Notes: generated by a model from the sequence alone, not told the origin. Positions 27,991 through 35,359 are shown, counted from the stretch's first letter. The stretch is 64,000 nucleotides of DNA from a virus (IMGVR_UViG_3300028840_002431:62001-126000), one strand, 5' to 3'. Numbers and translations: made by a program.

Positions 27991-28563
27991 TTACTTTCGG
28001 TTCGGCCGCCCACGACCTTTATTCAGAGCCTTATAAGTGGGCGTCAAAGCATGGCAGTTAGGGCATATCAATCTAAGATTCTCTTCAGTGTTGTTTTTAT
28101 GGTCTCCGTCCACATGATCGACCTCAAGAGGTATCTTCTGACCCATCCACGTCTTTCGGCCACAACTCGCACATCTGTACTCTCTAGTCCGTAACAGATA
28201 CCGGCGAATATTGGCTGAATTTTTGATATCTTCTAGTTTCTTCCGCCGACTGGAAAGATGTACCCCCTCGTCGATACAGTCTCTACAATACTTGTTCTTA
28301 CCCGACGGCTTGCCGCACGCAGCGCAATATCTCGGGTCCTTAATTACCCGGTGCCTCGTGAAGTTGACGTATTTACCCGCGCAGGAATGGTTACAAAATT
28401 TGCCATAGCGTTTCTCGTAAGGCAGAGGCTCCCCGCACAATTTACATTTAGGGGCAGCTTGTTCGTGTTTGCGTACGGCTTCGTCGTGCCTTTTTTGACG
28501 GCACTTGTCTAAGACTTTGCTAACCTTCGCGTAACCTTTCTTTCCCGCCGCGCTATGATCCAT
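27991..28563 (-). CDS. HNH endonuclease with zinc fingers, 190 aa
   Basis: Three Cys clusters in the first half (CKLCGEPLPYEKRYGKFC, CAACGKPSGKNKYC) precede an HNH core: YRCASCGRKTWMG, PLEVDHVDGDHKNN, NLRLICPNCHALT. Homing-type endonuclease placed between tRNA-Thr and tRNA-Asp. The N terminus MDHSAAGKKGYAK partly resembles the MDH tag. Confidence 0.88.
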   Translation of the reverse strand: MDHSAAGKKGYAKVSKVLDKCRQKRHDEAVRKHEQAAPKCKLCGEPLPYEKRYGKFCNHSCAGKYVNFTRHRVIKDPRYCAACGKPSGKNKYCRDCIDEGVHLSSRRKKLEDIKNSANIRRYLLRTREYRCASCGRKTWMGQKIPLEVDHVDGDHKNNTEENLRLICPNCHALTPTYKALNKGRGRPNRK

Positions 28564-28566
28564 GGA

Positions 28567-28636
28567 GCCGGTAGAGGGAATCGAACCCTCGTATCCTGTT
28601 TACAAGACAAGTGTTCTGCCATTGAACTATACCGGC
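28567..28636 (-). tRNA. tRNA-Thr(TGT)
   Basis: Acceptor GCCGGTA/TACCGGC; loop CTTGTAA. Confidence 0.9.
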
Positions 28637-28656
28637 ATTCTCGTCACAATGTTAGT

Positions 28657-28739
28657 ACCGGGAACAGGAATCGAACCTGCACGCCCTTTCGAGCACCAGA
28701 TCCTAAATCTGGCGTGTCTACCAGTTCCACCACCCCGGC
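28657..28739 (-). tRNA. tRNA-Leu(TAG)
   Basis: Class II; acceptor GCCGGGG/TCCCGGT; loop TTTAGGA. Confidence 0.88.
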
Positions 28740-28745
28740 ATAAAT

Positions 28746-29135
28746 TTATCGAGTTCTACGTTCGCGCTCTCGTTCCCACTGCTTGAACAGGCGCTCCCCC
28801 TGTTTGAGACCGTTCTTCAAATCCCGCTCACCGCTTCGAATTCGAATCTCTTTCTCACGCCGTCCGAACGACCCCTCGTAGTCGGCACCCTCGCTATAGT
28901 TGAGAGTAAGCTTTGCCGTCCCGTCTTCTAACAAGGAGTCCACGTTATCCAATGTAGCCGTTATATGGGACTCGTCTCCGTGCGACCCTTGCTTGGAATA
29001 ATACATGATCCAGTAGCCGTCGTAGCTGGCTTCCCAAAACGAGCCACCAATTTTCATCAGTTCTTCGACCTTGTTCAGACGCTCTCGCGTATCTCCGGTC
29101 GCGAACCGTGCGGCTATCCGTGTTGCCTTGGTCAT
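28746..29135 (-). CDS. RIAARFATGD-tagged protein, 129 aa
   Basis: Begins MTKATRIAARFATGDTRERL, like the gene at 61984 (RVAARFAARS). Beta-rich centre, charged helical C terminus. Function unknown. Confidence 0.68.
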   Translation of the reverse strand: MTKATRIAARFATGDTRERLNKVEELMKIGGSFWEASYDGYWIMYYSKQGSHGDESHITATLDNVDSLLEDGTAKLTLNYSEGADYEGSFGRREKEIRIRSGERDLKNGLKQGERLFKQWERERERRTR

Positions 29136-29170
29136 ACCAACCTAGGCTAACAAGAGATTCTCTACTTGGG

Positions 29171-29241
29171 TTGACCGACGGGACTCGAACCCGCTCCTCC
29201 TGACCCACAATCAGGTGCTCTGCCAGTTGAGCTTCGGCCAA
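29171..29241 (-). tRNA. tRNA-His(GTG)
   Basis: Acceptor TTGGCCG/CGGTCAA; stem CCTGA/TCAGG closing loop TTGTGGG. Confidence 0.88.
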
Positions 29242-29262
29242 AGGCTTGGTCTTACGACCGGG

Positions 29263-29333
29263 CCTCCTGACGGGAATCGAACCCGCTAATACCTGACCCA
29301 CAATCAGGCCGCTATCCATTTGCGTTCAGAAGG
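29263..29333 (-). tRNA. tRNA-His(GTG), second copy
   Basis: Acceptor CCTTCTG/CAGGAGG; same anticodon arm as the neighbour at 29171 but a different body. Confidence 0.82.
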
Positions 29334-29339
29334 CATAGC

Positions 29340-29482
29340 CCCCGCTCCCGGAGTTGAACCGGATTTGCATGTAAGAACCGCTGGATGCCTCCCGTGAAGG
29401 AGGCGAGTGAACAATCCTGAAGAGCATTTTTGCTCCAGCTTTAGCAGTGCTGGCGGGGGAACCACACCCCCAGTAAGCGGGG
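29340..29482 (-). tRNA. tRNA-like RNA with structured insertion (element D, anticodon GCT)
   Basis: Acceptor CCCCGCT/AGCGGGG and T loop TTCAACT. Hairpin GGGGG-TGTGGTT-CCCCC is in the D position, with an anticodon loop CTGCTAA (Ser GCT) and a small class II arm AGCA-AAAA-TGCT. The insertion then adds helix beta GCCTCC/GGAGGC with CACTC before it, a weak helix alpha AGGATT/GGTTCT, and TACATGC just before the T arm. Total 143 nt. Confidence 0.68.
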
Positions 29483-29693
29483 AAAGAGAAGGCAGACGAC
29501 GAGTCAATGAACCCGTAGGCGGGCATCTTCATCGGGACCCCAGGAACCACACTCCGGTCTAAGACCGGCACAGGCACTCTGTGTTTCCTCTCGGGAACTC
29601 GCCCCGCACAGTGCCGTACGAGGCACGCATCCTGAGGGGATGAGATGAAACAGGACCCGAAAACGGGCATCTTCGTCGTTTGCCCTCTCTGGC
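29483..29693. other. non-coding gap between two tRNA-like elements
   Basis: No convincing gene. Holds hairpins GTGCC-TCGTAC-GGCAC, GTTCCC-GAGA-GGAAAC and CCGGTC-TTA-GACCGG (minus-strand reading), and a direct repeat CGGGCATCTTC at about 29520 and 29663. May be another structured RNA of the same transcript. Confidence 0.4.
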
Positions 29694-29824
29694 GGGGCTT
29701 TGGGGAGTCGAACCCCAAAGAACGTGTAGACGTAACAAGGTTGCGTCCCTTTGTGTCAGATGCCTCTGACAGAGATGCGAGTATCGTGCGTCGAACAGTT
29801 TGGCGGCCTCCCGCCAAAAGCCCC
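29694..29824 (-). tRNA. tRNA-like RNA with insertion, divergent (element E)
   Basis: Perfect acceptor GGGGCTT/AAGCCCC, discriminator G and encoded CCA (29690-29692). T arm TGGGG-TTCGACT-CCCCA. Hairpin GGCGG-GAGG-CCGCC in the D position. The 60-nt middle has hairpin GTCAGA-GGCA-TCTGAC and AAGG-GACGCAA-CCTT, but I could not assign the anticodon or the alpha helix. CTACACG precedes the T arm. Confidence 0.6.
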
Positions 29825-29833
29825 TAAGTCAGT

Positions 29834-29978
29834 CCGCGTTCGAGTCGATCGACCTGTTTAGCGTTTGCTTGTTCCGTAGACAAGTGCCTGTACCAATTCG
29901 GCTATATTCCCGATGTGGAAATAGTGGGACTCGAACCCACATAACGTATGCATGTAAGATCGTTCTGGATGAACGCGG
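29834..29978 (-). tRNA. circularly permuted tRNA-Arg(ACG) (element F)
   Basis: Minus-strand order: CCGCGTTC, CGATCT, TACATGC, T arm GTGGG-TTCGAGT-CCCAC, acceptor 3' strand TATTTCC, five linker bases ACATC, acceptor 5' strand GGGAATA, D arm GCC...GGC, anticodon arm CTTGT-CTACGGA-ACAAG, AGGTCG, GACTC, GAACGCGG. Every cloverleaf stem forms, with one G-T pair in the acceptor. The ends pair (CCGCGTTC with GAACGCGG), as do AGGTCG and CGATCT. This is the same permutation as element C, and the core motifs match it base by base. Confidence 0.8.
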
Positions 29979-29983
29979 ATTGG

Positions 29984-30137
29984 TCGGGACCCTAGGATTC
30001 GAACCTAGATTGCTTGTAAGCGCCGTGGAGGTGTTTCCTACTTTTAGGGAGCTATCCCATATAAGAAACGAGTTACAGTGCTGGTCAGTATTGCTTCTGA
30101 TTTACGTTCAGAATGGATGCCATCTCCATGGTCCCGA
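29984..30137 (-). tRNA. tRNA-like RNA with structured insertion (element G, anticodon GTA)
   Basis: Acceptor TCGGGAC/GTCCCGA; regular D arm TGGA-GATGGCA-TCCA; anticodon stem TCTGA/TCAGA closing loop ACGTAAA (GTA with C at 33); T arm CTAGG-TTCGAAT-CCTAG. The insertion has helix beta GTTTCTTA/TAGGAAAC with an inner GGGA-TAGC-TCCC, AACTC before it, and TACAAGC before the T arm. Total 154 nt. Confidence 0.72.
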
Positions 30138-30236
30138 TATGCCGATCCTGTTAGGTGCCCGAAGACCCCGACCGTTTCAACGGTATGCACCGTCGAACGT
30201 TGTTGTCCGGGACCGGCGTCGGACGACAACGTTGGT
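30138..30236. other. structured non-coding gap
   Basis: A long hairpin AACGTTGT/ACAACGTT extended by GTCCG/CGGAC at about 30197-30234, and a second hairpin ACGGT-GCAT-ACCGT. No gene seen. May be a terminator or leader for elements F and G. Confidence 0.4.
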
Positions 30237-30306
30237 GCGGGTAGGGAGAATCGAACTCCCGTATCGTGCTTGGCAAGCACGCATTCTACCTCTGAATTAT
30301 ACCCGC
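30237..30306 (-). tRNA. tRNA-Gly(GCC)
   Basis: Acceptor GCGGGTA/TACCCGC; stem CGTGC/GCACG closing loop TTGCCAA. Confidence 0.9.
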
Positions 30307-30382
30307 ATGGCCTCGTTTTTCACCCCAGCGGCGAGGCCCCCGCTGAACCAAACCCCGCCTTAAGAAGACGGACATAAGGTGG

Positions 30383-30458
30383 TCGGGATGGCCGGATTTG
30401 AACCGGCGACCCCCTGTCCCCCAGACAGGTGCCCTTGCCAGACTGGGCCACATCCCGA
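30383..30458 (-). tRNA. tRNA-Pro(GGG)
   Basis: Acceptor TCGGGAT/ATCCCGA; stem CCTGT/ACAGG closing loop CTGGGGG. Confidence 0.9.
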
Positions 30459-30462
30459 TGGT

Positions 30463-30534
30463 GGCTGGGGTGGGAATCGAACCCACTACGCCCTGATTTT
30501 CAGTCAGGCGCTCTACCTTTTGAGCTACCCAGCC
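30463..30534 (-). tRNA. tRNA-Phe(GAA)
   Basis: Acceptor GGCTGGG/CCCAGCC; loop CTGAAAA. Confidence 0.9.
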
Positions 30535-30539
30535 GTAGT

Positions 30540-30609
30540 GACCCTACGGAGAATCGAACTCCGATCTGTGGAATGAAAGCCCACGGTTCTGCCATTAAAC
30601 TATAGGGCC
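30540..30609 (-). tRNA. tRNA-Glu(TTC)
   Basis: Acceptor GGCCCTA/TAGGGTC; stem GTGGG/TCCAC closing loop CTTTCAT. Confidence 0.88.
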
Positions 30610-30616
30610 GATTGGT

Positions 30617-30688
30617 ACCCCTGACCGGACTTGAACCGGTGTTTGCGGCGTGAGAGGCCGCTGTCCTGGCCAACTAGACGACAGGGGC
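30617..30688 (-). tRNA. tRNA-Glu(CTC)
   Basis: Acceptor GCCCCTG/CAGGGGT; stem GCGGC/GCCGC closing loop CTCTCAC. Confidence 0.9.
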
Positions 30689-30696
30689 AAACAGGA

Positions 30697-30768
30697 GCCT
30701 ACGACCGGGATCGAACCGGCCATTTCCTCATTACGAAAGAGGCGTCCCACCATTGAGACTTCGTAGGC
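30697..30768 (-). tRNA. tRNA-Thr(CGT)
   Basis: Acceptor GCCTACG/CGTAGGC; loop TTCGTAA. Confidence 0.87.
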
Positions 30769-30773
30769 GCGGC

Positions 30774-30841
30774 GGGCCAGTAGGGAATCGAACCCCATCC
30801 TCCGGATTTGGAATCCGGTTGGCTTCCATAGCCCCTGACCC
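30774..30841 (-). tRNA. tRNA-Trp(CCA)
   Basis: Acceptor GGGTCAG/CTGGCCC; stem CCGGA/TCCGG closing loop TTCCAAA. Confidence 0.88.
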
Positions 30842-30874
30842 GTAAGAACGTTCGAGTTGCTTGAGCAGATTGGT

Positions 30875-30945
30875 TAGCAAAATGGGATTCGAACCCATGC
30901 CTTTCCGGTTGATAGCCAGATGTCCTTCCACTGGACGATTCGCTT
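30875..30945 (-). tRNA. tRNA with ATC anticodon (Asp codon)
   Basis: D stem GTCC/GGAC, anticodon stem TCTGG/CCGGA closing loop CTATCAA, T arm ATGGG-TTCGAAT-CCCAT. Acceptor AAGCGAA/TTTGCTA has an A-A mismatch at the end. The 5' side carries AGCATACAAGCG, also found at the damaged tRNA-Val at 4249. An A34 Asp tRNA is unusual. Confidence 0.7.
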
Positions 30946-30975
30946 GTATGCTCTGACAGATTGAACGCCCTTGGC

Positions 30976-31015
30976 GGTAAGCGAAGGAATCGAACCTTCA
31001 TTGACCATCCTTACC
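30976..31015 (-). ncRNA. acceptor/T-arm minihelix remnant
   Basis: GGTAAG and CTTACC enclose a perfect T arm GAAGG-TTCGATT-CCTTC with no D or anticodon arm. It overlaps the 3' end of the CDS at 30998. Probably a tRNA remnant. Confidence 0.35.
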
Positions 31016-31357
31016 TTCGTCGTCTCTCAAGTGGTCCCACAGCGTCGGCCTTTCTCCGACCTCCACAGGCGTCGGCTCTGGGTCTGGCAGTGGCTTCGGG
31101 GTTTGAGCCTCCCACGCTAAATAAGGAGGGGGTATGATCGGCGCTGACGTGTCCGGAGGCACCGTCGAGAGAACCACATAACAAATGGTCCCGTCCGGCC
31201 CCTTCACACAAAGGTGGTGTTGCTCGTCCACGAAGATCTGCAACCCATTGCCCTGGAAGTTGTCTATATCAAACCTACCCACGGCGGTGATCGCAGCCGG
31301 TTGTTCGTCGGGAGGAATGTTACGATCAACCACACGATCGCGATCGTCATTAGGCAT
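30998..31357 (-). CDS. hypothetical protein, 119 aa
   Basis: Begins MPNDDRDRVVDRNIPPDEQ. Beta-rich centre (LQIFVDEQHHLCVKGPDGTI) and Pro-rich tail. CGGTGTAG lies 11 nt before the ATG. No family recognised. Confidence 0.65.
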   Translation of the reverse strand: MPNDDRDRVVDRNIPPDEQPAAITAVGRFDIDNFQGNGLQIFVDEQHHLCVKGPDGTICYVVLSTVPPDTSAPIIPPPYLAWEAQTPKPLPDPEPTPVEVGERPTLWDHLRDDEGKDGQ

Positions 31358-31379
31358 GGCCCGATCCTACACCGATGGC

Positions 31380-31450
31380 TCCAGGGGAGGGAGTCGAACC
31401 CACGATGTACCGGTTAACAGCCGGTTGCCTTACCACTTGGCTACCCTGGA
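31380..31450 (-). tRNA. tRNA-Asn(GTT)
   Basis: Acceptor TCCAGGG/CCCTGGA; stem ACCGG/CCGGT closing loop CTGTTAA. Confidence 0.9.
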
Positions 31451-31458
31451 AAAAGAAG

Positions 31459-31498
31459 GGTGAGGAACCTTTTTGGGCCAAAAGGCCCTCACCCCGTG
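31459..31498. terminator. strong hairpin between tRNAs
   Basis: GGGTGAGG/CCTCACCC encloses CCTTTT-TGGGCC-AAAAGG. The remaining 95 nt to tRNA-Lys hold no gene. Confidence 0.5.
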
Positions 31499-31594
31499 AA
31501 TCCGATTACTGCCGCTCGACCCGAAGATCGCACGACCGCAACCGTCTCACCGAAATCATCAATTTTCAAAGAACAACGTCAACGCTTCTACGGT

Positions 31595-31666
31595 GGGTGC
31601 AAAAGGACTCGAACCTTTTCAGACCAGCTTAAGAGGCTGGTGCCCGTCCAGTCGGGCGCTGCACCC
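31595..31666 (-). tRNA. tRNA-Lys(CTT)
   Basis: Acceptor GGGTGCA/TGCACCC; stem CCAGC/GCTGG closing loop CTCTTAA. Confidence 0.9.
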
Positions 31667-31677
31667 TATCTATTGGT

Positions 31678-31748
31678 AGGGTCGGTGGGAATCGAACCCA
31701 CAACCGTCGGGTTAAAAGCCCGCTGCTCTACCGTTGAGCCACGACCCC
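31678..31748 (-). tRNA. tRNA-Lys(TTT)
   Basis: Acceptor GGGGTCG/CGACCCT; loop CTTTTAA. Confidence 0.9.
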
Positions 31749-31811
31749 ATAGTCGGGTTGCGGACTTTCGTTTTATTCGGCTCTTCATCGTTCTATCCTC
31801 TCTTTCTTGGT

Positions 31812-31896
31812 GGAGCGTGGTTGGAGTCGAACCACACACCCCGAAGGGAACGGGTTTACAGCCCGTCAGCTTCTACCGGAAGCCTAATCACGCTCC
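31812..31896 (-). tRNA. tRNA-Tyr(GTA)
   Basis: Class II; acceptor GGAGCGT/ACGCTCC; stem ACGGG/CCCGT closing loop CTGTAAA. First gene of the main tRNA array in transcript order. Confidence 0.9.
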
Positions 31897-32366
31897 ATGA
31901 GTTCGTGCGCGTGGAGCGTAAATAAGATTCGTGTAATGGTTTTCGTAACATTGTGAAAATTCTCCTTAAACGCCAAAGGCCACCTGGGTTTCCCTAGGCG
32001 GCCTTAGATCTCTCTCACGAGTAATAACTAATGGCCGCCTATGTATCCACCTCCAAATTCTGGCGACTAATAAATTCGGAGGCGGGCATATGGGTCGTGA
32101 CGCAACCGAGATATGCGGCTCCCAGGACGCACCACGACGCCGCAAGTTTCGCTTGCTTGGCGCGTATTGATAATGTGGTCCGGGAAGTCATTGTCTTAAC
32201 TCACTGGTTACTCGTACAAGATATAAGTACACCTTGATGGGGTGTCTGGCAAGAGAAATCGACGGCCTTATGTTCTTTTTTATTCAGACCCGCGAAATAC
32301 CCAATGGTTATCGCTAGATGGCGTCAAGGACGCCTTGAGGCCGGTACATCCTTATATAGTAGGCCG
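31897..32366. other. gap upstream of the tRNA array with doubtful ORFs
   Basis: Hairpin AAGGCC/GGCCTT at about 31977-32005. A plus-strand frame at 32031-32237 (68 aa, MAAYVSTSKFWRLINSEAG) followed by an overlapping TGATG frame exists, but it has an atypical codon choice and no upstream ribosome site. I treat the region as non-coding or decayed. Promoters for the minus-strand array should lie here. Confidence 0.4.
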
Positions 32367-32672
32367 TTACCTCGATAGCCGTTTGATGCTTTCCCGAACA
32401 GCTTCTCTAACTGCCTGGAGCAAGTAGATAGGCTTGGGGGTGGGCCGTAGTGGATCGCCGTTCGCATCGACATAGATGTCCAGACTCTCGCCAGTGTTGG
32501 ACTTGATCATCACCAAGTATTGATCCACCTCAAGCGGGCCGTTCCGTCTGTACGCGCCGAAGGAGTAGTCAGGGATGACCGTGACATCCAACTTGACGGA
32601 GAACTTATCTCGCTTGACGGGGGCGGCCTCTTTGGACAACGCCTCTTCAAAAGCCTTACGTGGTTTACCCAT
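32367..32672 (-). CDS. PRKAFEEAL-tagged protein, 101 aa
   Basis: Begins MGKPRKAFEEALSKEAAPVK, like the gene at 20584. Beta strands (FSVKLDVTVIPDYSFG, YLVMIKSNTGESLDIYV), then a helix. Function unknown. Confidence 0.66.
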   Translation of the reverse strand: MGKPRKAFEEALSKEAAPVKRDKFSVKLDVTVIPDYSFGAYRRNGPLEVDQYLVMIKSNTGESLDIYVDANGDPLRPTPKPIYLLQAVREAVRESIKRLSR

Positions 32673-32681
32673 CTACGCCTC

Positions 32682-33716
32682 CTAAGTCACCGTGGCGTTG
32701 GCGGTCACGCTCGAATCGCCGTCCATAGTTGAGACGCCATCGTAAGCGACTTCAGCGTCCGCGCCCACAGTGGAGTCACCGGCCATGGTCGGAGCATCAC
32801 CGTACTTCACGGTGGCCCCAGCCGCAACGCTGGAAGCACCAGCCATGGTGGAACTCTCTTCATCGTATATGTCGATGTCCATCGCCGTGGACGAGTCGCC
32901 AGCCATGGTCGAAATCGCGTCAAAGACTACGGACCCGTCCGCACCGACGGTGGAGTCACCGGCCATAGTCGTGTCACCACCCAACACCAGACTGATGTCA
33001 GCGCCGACGGTGGACTCGCCCGGCATATTGGCGTTGCCCTGATGGATCTCTTCTTCTTCGACCACGGCTCCGGGGACGACCTCGAATGTTACAAGCCCGC
33101 CTACCTGGACCTTACCCACAGTGCCTGTGAACTCGGTGAGTCCCAGCCCACTCAAAGTGGTCCCAACATATAACACCGTGGGCGTGAACGGGTCCCACGA
33201 GGCCACGTCTGGATACCAGACCGCAACGTTATTGTTAAATTGGAAAGCCGCCTGATCGTCAGCGTAAACAAGATGATCGGCGTCCCACGCGAACTGGATC
33301 TCGATAGGAGTTCCTTCCAGGATGGGAGGCCCCATCACACCGCTCTTGCCTACAGAGAACCCCATATTGTCCACAATGATGCCGTAAGGGACGTTGTTGG
33401 GGTCCAAAGCCACTCCTAACAGCCGGGTTGGAGGGCTGCCGTCCGTGGTGGCCACCCCCAGAAAAGCCACGGCCTGATTACCACCGGGCGGCCCAGCGGT
33501 GCAGTTGATCCGCATGGTCCCCCGTCGGCCGGTAAGCCTGTACCCTCGTGGGCCAGCTAGTGAGTGTTGACCCACACCACGGGCCATGACAGAGCCACCG
33601 GGCAACTGTTGGGCGACAACGACGCCCCCATAAGTTCCCGGTCCCCCTCTCGGGGTGACTACGCTTACATCCATGATGTAGCCAGCGGGCGAAAGGATGG
33701 AAAATCCGTCTTGCAT
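32682..33716 (-). CDS. structural protein with C-terminal MAGDSTVGAD repeats, 344 aa
   Basis: A Gly/Pro-rich N-terminal half, then a lectin-like or beta-sandwich region (residues 70-215), then six imperfect repeats of 19-20 residues (STMAGDSTVGADGSVVF type) to the end. No membrane segment or enzyme motif. Repeats of this kind are usual in fibre or decoration proteins of virions, so a surface role is inferred. Confidence 0.7.
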   Translation of the reverse strand: MQDGFSILSPAGYIMDVSVVTPRGGPGTYGGVVVAQQLPGGSVMARGVGQHSLAGPRGYRLTGRRGTMRINCTAGPPGGNQAVAFLGVATTDGSPPTRLLGVALDPNNVPYGIIVDNMGFSVGKSGVMGPPILEGTPIEIQFAWDADHLVYADDQAAFQFNNNVAVWYPDVASWDPFTPTVLYVGTTLSGLGLTEFTGTVGKVQVGGLVTFEVVPGAVVEEEEIHQGNANMPGESTVGADISLVLGGDTTMAGDSTVGADGSVVFDAISTMAGDSSTAMDIDIYDEESSTMAGASSVAAGATVKYGDAPTMAGDSTVGADAEVAYDGVSTMDGDSSVTANATVT

Positions 33717-33756
33717 AACTACTCTTTTCCAAAAGAACTTTTGCGGTTACGTAAGC

Positions 33757-34374
33757 ATGGCCCCTGTGTTCACCGAAGATGTCCAGCAATTGCTCCGTCA
33801 GGCGTCTGACGCCCCCGTGAGCCAGACTTTTAGCTGTGACGTATTCGACGACCCTGAATGGAACGATTTTGTAGAGTTATGGGCACCTCGTATCCATAAA
33901 TTCGTGGAACACGCTCTCGGACCGTACGGGACAGAGCCTAAACCCAATATTCTCAAGGTTAGCGACGGATTCCACTCGTCCGGGGCAAACGCCAGTTTCA
34001 ACATCGTGACAGGGCAAATCAGGCTGGCTAACACCCTAGGAGGCAAGCCGGGCGTACTCTTAGAAAAACTAACTCACGAGATGATTCACGGCTCCCTGTC
34101 CAAATTCCCAGAAGGCGATCCGTTCTATGAGGAGGGTTGGGTCGATTACACTGTCTGGGTCATGGCGCACGCCCCGTGCTGGGAACCTTACAACGAGGAC
34201 ATGCTCGCGGCGGCTTCTAACAACATCAAAGTGCGTCGAGAACGAGCCATGAAAACCAACAGCGATTATGACCGTAAGCGCTGGACGGGCGGCTTCTACG
34301 CCTCCGTGGCCTTCGGCTCCCATATCGTGGCCATGCTCCGAATGAAGAAAGAAGAGGACAATTTAGTATGGTAG
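33757..34374 (+). CDS. zinc metallopeptidase-like protein, 205 aa
   Basis: Contains LLEKLTHEMIHGSLSKFPEG with HExxH, followed 20 residues later by FYEEGWVDYTVWV, where the Glu could be the third ligand, as in gluzincin or SprT-like enzymes. Start at ATG 33757, divergent from the structural gene. The target is unknown; its end overlaps the next gene. Confidence 0.72.
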   Translation: MAPVFTEDVQQLLRQASDAPVSQTFSCDVFDDPEWNDFVELWAPRIHKFVEHALGPYGTEPKPNILKVSDGFHSSGANASFNIVTGQIRLANTLGGKPGVLLEKLTHEMIHGSLSKFPEGDPFYEEGWVDYTVWVMAHAPCWEPYNEDMLAAASNNIKVRRERAMKTNSDYDRKRWTGGFYASVAFGSHIVAMLRMKKEEDNLVW

Positions 34375-34799
34375 ATCCTGACAAAGTCGTCACCCGCTAC
34401 GCTGCCGCCAAGACTAACGATCCCGATCGGGTTAGAAAGCAGATCGACCGGGAGGCAGATAAGGCTCTCCGCGAGGTCGCCAAGGAGTTAGACTGGAAAC
34501 TCAAAAAGACCGGTTGGGGCAGAGACGGCGACGAGTGGGAAGCACATCTGAAGGATCTCGACTTCACCTGTAAGATATTCATTTTCATGATCGAAGAGGA
34601 CGACGACGAGTTTCAATACTCGTTTATGACAGAGATGCGCGGCCAGCGAAGAGAAAAGGCCAGGGCCGTGCAATATGTCTTGCAGAAGAAGCTCAAGGAG
34701 GGAGACGTTTGGGAGGACCCCGACAAATTCCTCCGGTTCATAAAATACGAATTGGCGGACGCCTTTATCGAAGCCTCGGAAGCGTCTGAGTACGATTAA
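34368..34799 (+). CDS. VVTRYAAAK-tagged protein, 143 aa
   Basis: Begins MVDPDKVVTRYAAAKTNDPD. Alternating helices and strands, acidic C terminus. Overlaps the metallopeptidase end by 7 nt. Function unknown. Confidence 0.7.
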   Translation: MVDPDKVVTRYAAAKTNDPDRVRKQIDREADKALREVAKELDWKLKKTGWGRDGDEWEAHLKDLDFTCKIFIFMIEEDDDEFQYSFMTEMRGQRREKARAVQYVLQKKLKEGDVWEDPDKFLRFIKYELADAFIEASEASEYD

Positions 34800-35332
34800 G
34801 CCCCGTCGGCCAACTCGGCCAACTCGAAGGGTGTCATCTGGGCCGAGAAAACTGTTTCGCTTCCGTCGGGCTTGGCGTCACACCCGGCCAGGAAAGCCCT
34901 CCATTGCCGGTCCGGTGGTTCGAATCCTAACACCCCAGCCCTGTAGACCCACACCCTGACCACGGGTATTGTGACTTTTGCGAACAGGTAGGCCAGCTTT
35001 CTTCTGTCAATGAGGGTACCCAGGAGAACCCCCTGGTACTCGACCAGCACCTCCCCGGACGGGATCAAAGCCAGGGGCGGAGTCCCGGCCCATTCCTTGA
35101 TCCTCGTCAAATCTAGCTCGGTTGGGTCGGCGGCCGGTTGCGTCAGCATCTCTTCCAGGTCCTCGTGGTACTCCTTACTCGCCTTGGCCCCCGCCGTTTT
35201 TACAGCCAAGAGTACGTGACCGTCCGTAGCCACAGACCATGTGGTACGACCCAACTTGAGAGAAAACGGGAGCGCGTGCCACCTCTCCGTACCCATCGAA
35301 AAACGCATAAGCTGTGAAAGTAAAGCACTCAT
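34796..35332 (-). CDS. hypothetical protein, 178 aa
   Basis: Beta-rich (TTWSVATDGHVLLAVKTAG, EVLVEYQGVLLGTLI) with a repeated strand layout faintly like a sliding-clamp domain; no firm assignment. Ends convergent with the gene at 34368. Confidence 0.62.
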   Translation of the reverse strand: MSALLSQLMRFSMGTERWHALPFSLKLGRTTWSVATDGHVLLAVKTAGAKASKEYHEDLEEMLTQPAADPTELDLTRIKEWAGTPPLALIPSGEVLVEYQGVLLGTLIDRRKLAYLFAKVTIPVVRVWVYRAGVLGFEPPDRQWRAFLAGCDAKPDGSETVFSAQMTPFELAELADGA

Positions 35333-35359
35333 TTGAAATTGTTATATGGAGGAGTAATT

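Noticed and set aside
29326-29817. 163-aa minus-strand reading frame
   Set aside because: It runs through three structured RNA elements with perfect acceptor stems, has no family resemblance, and is explained by the RNA genes.
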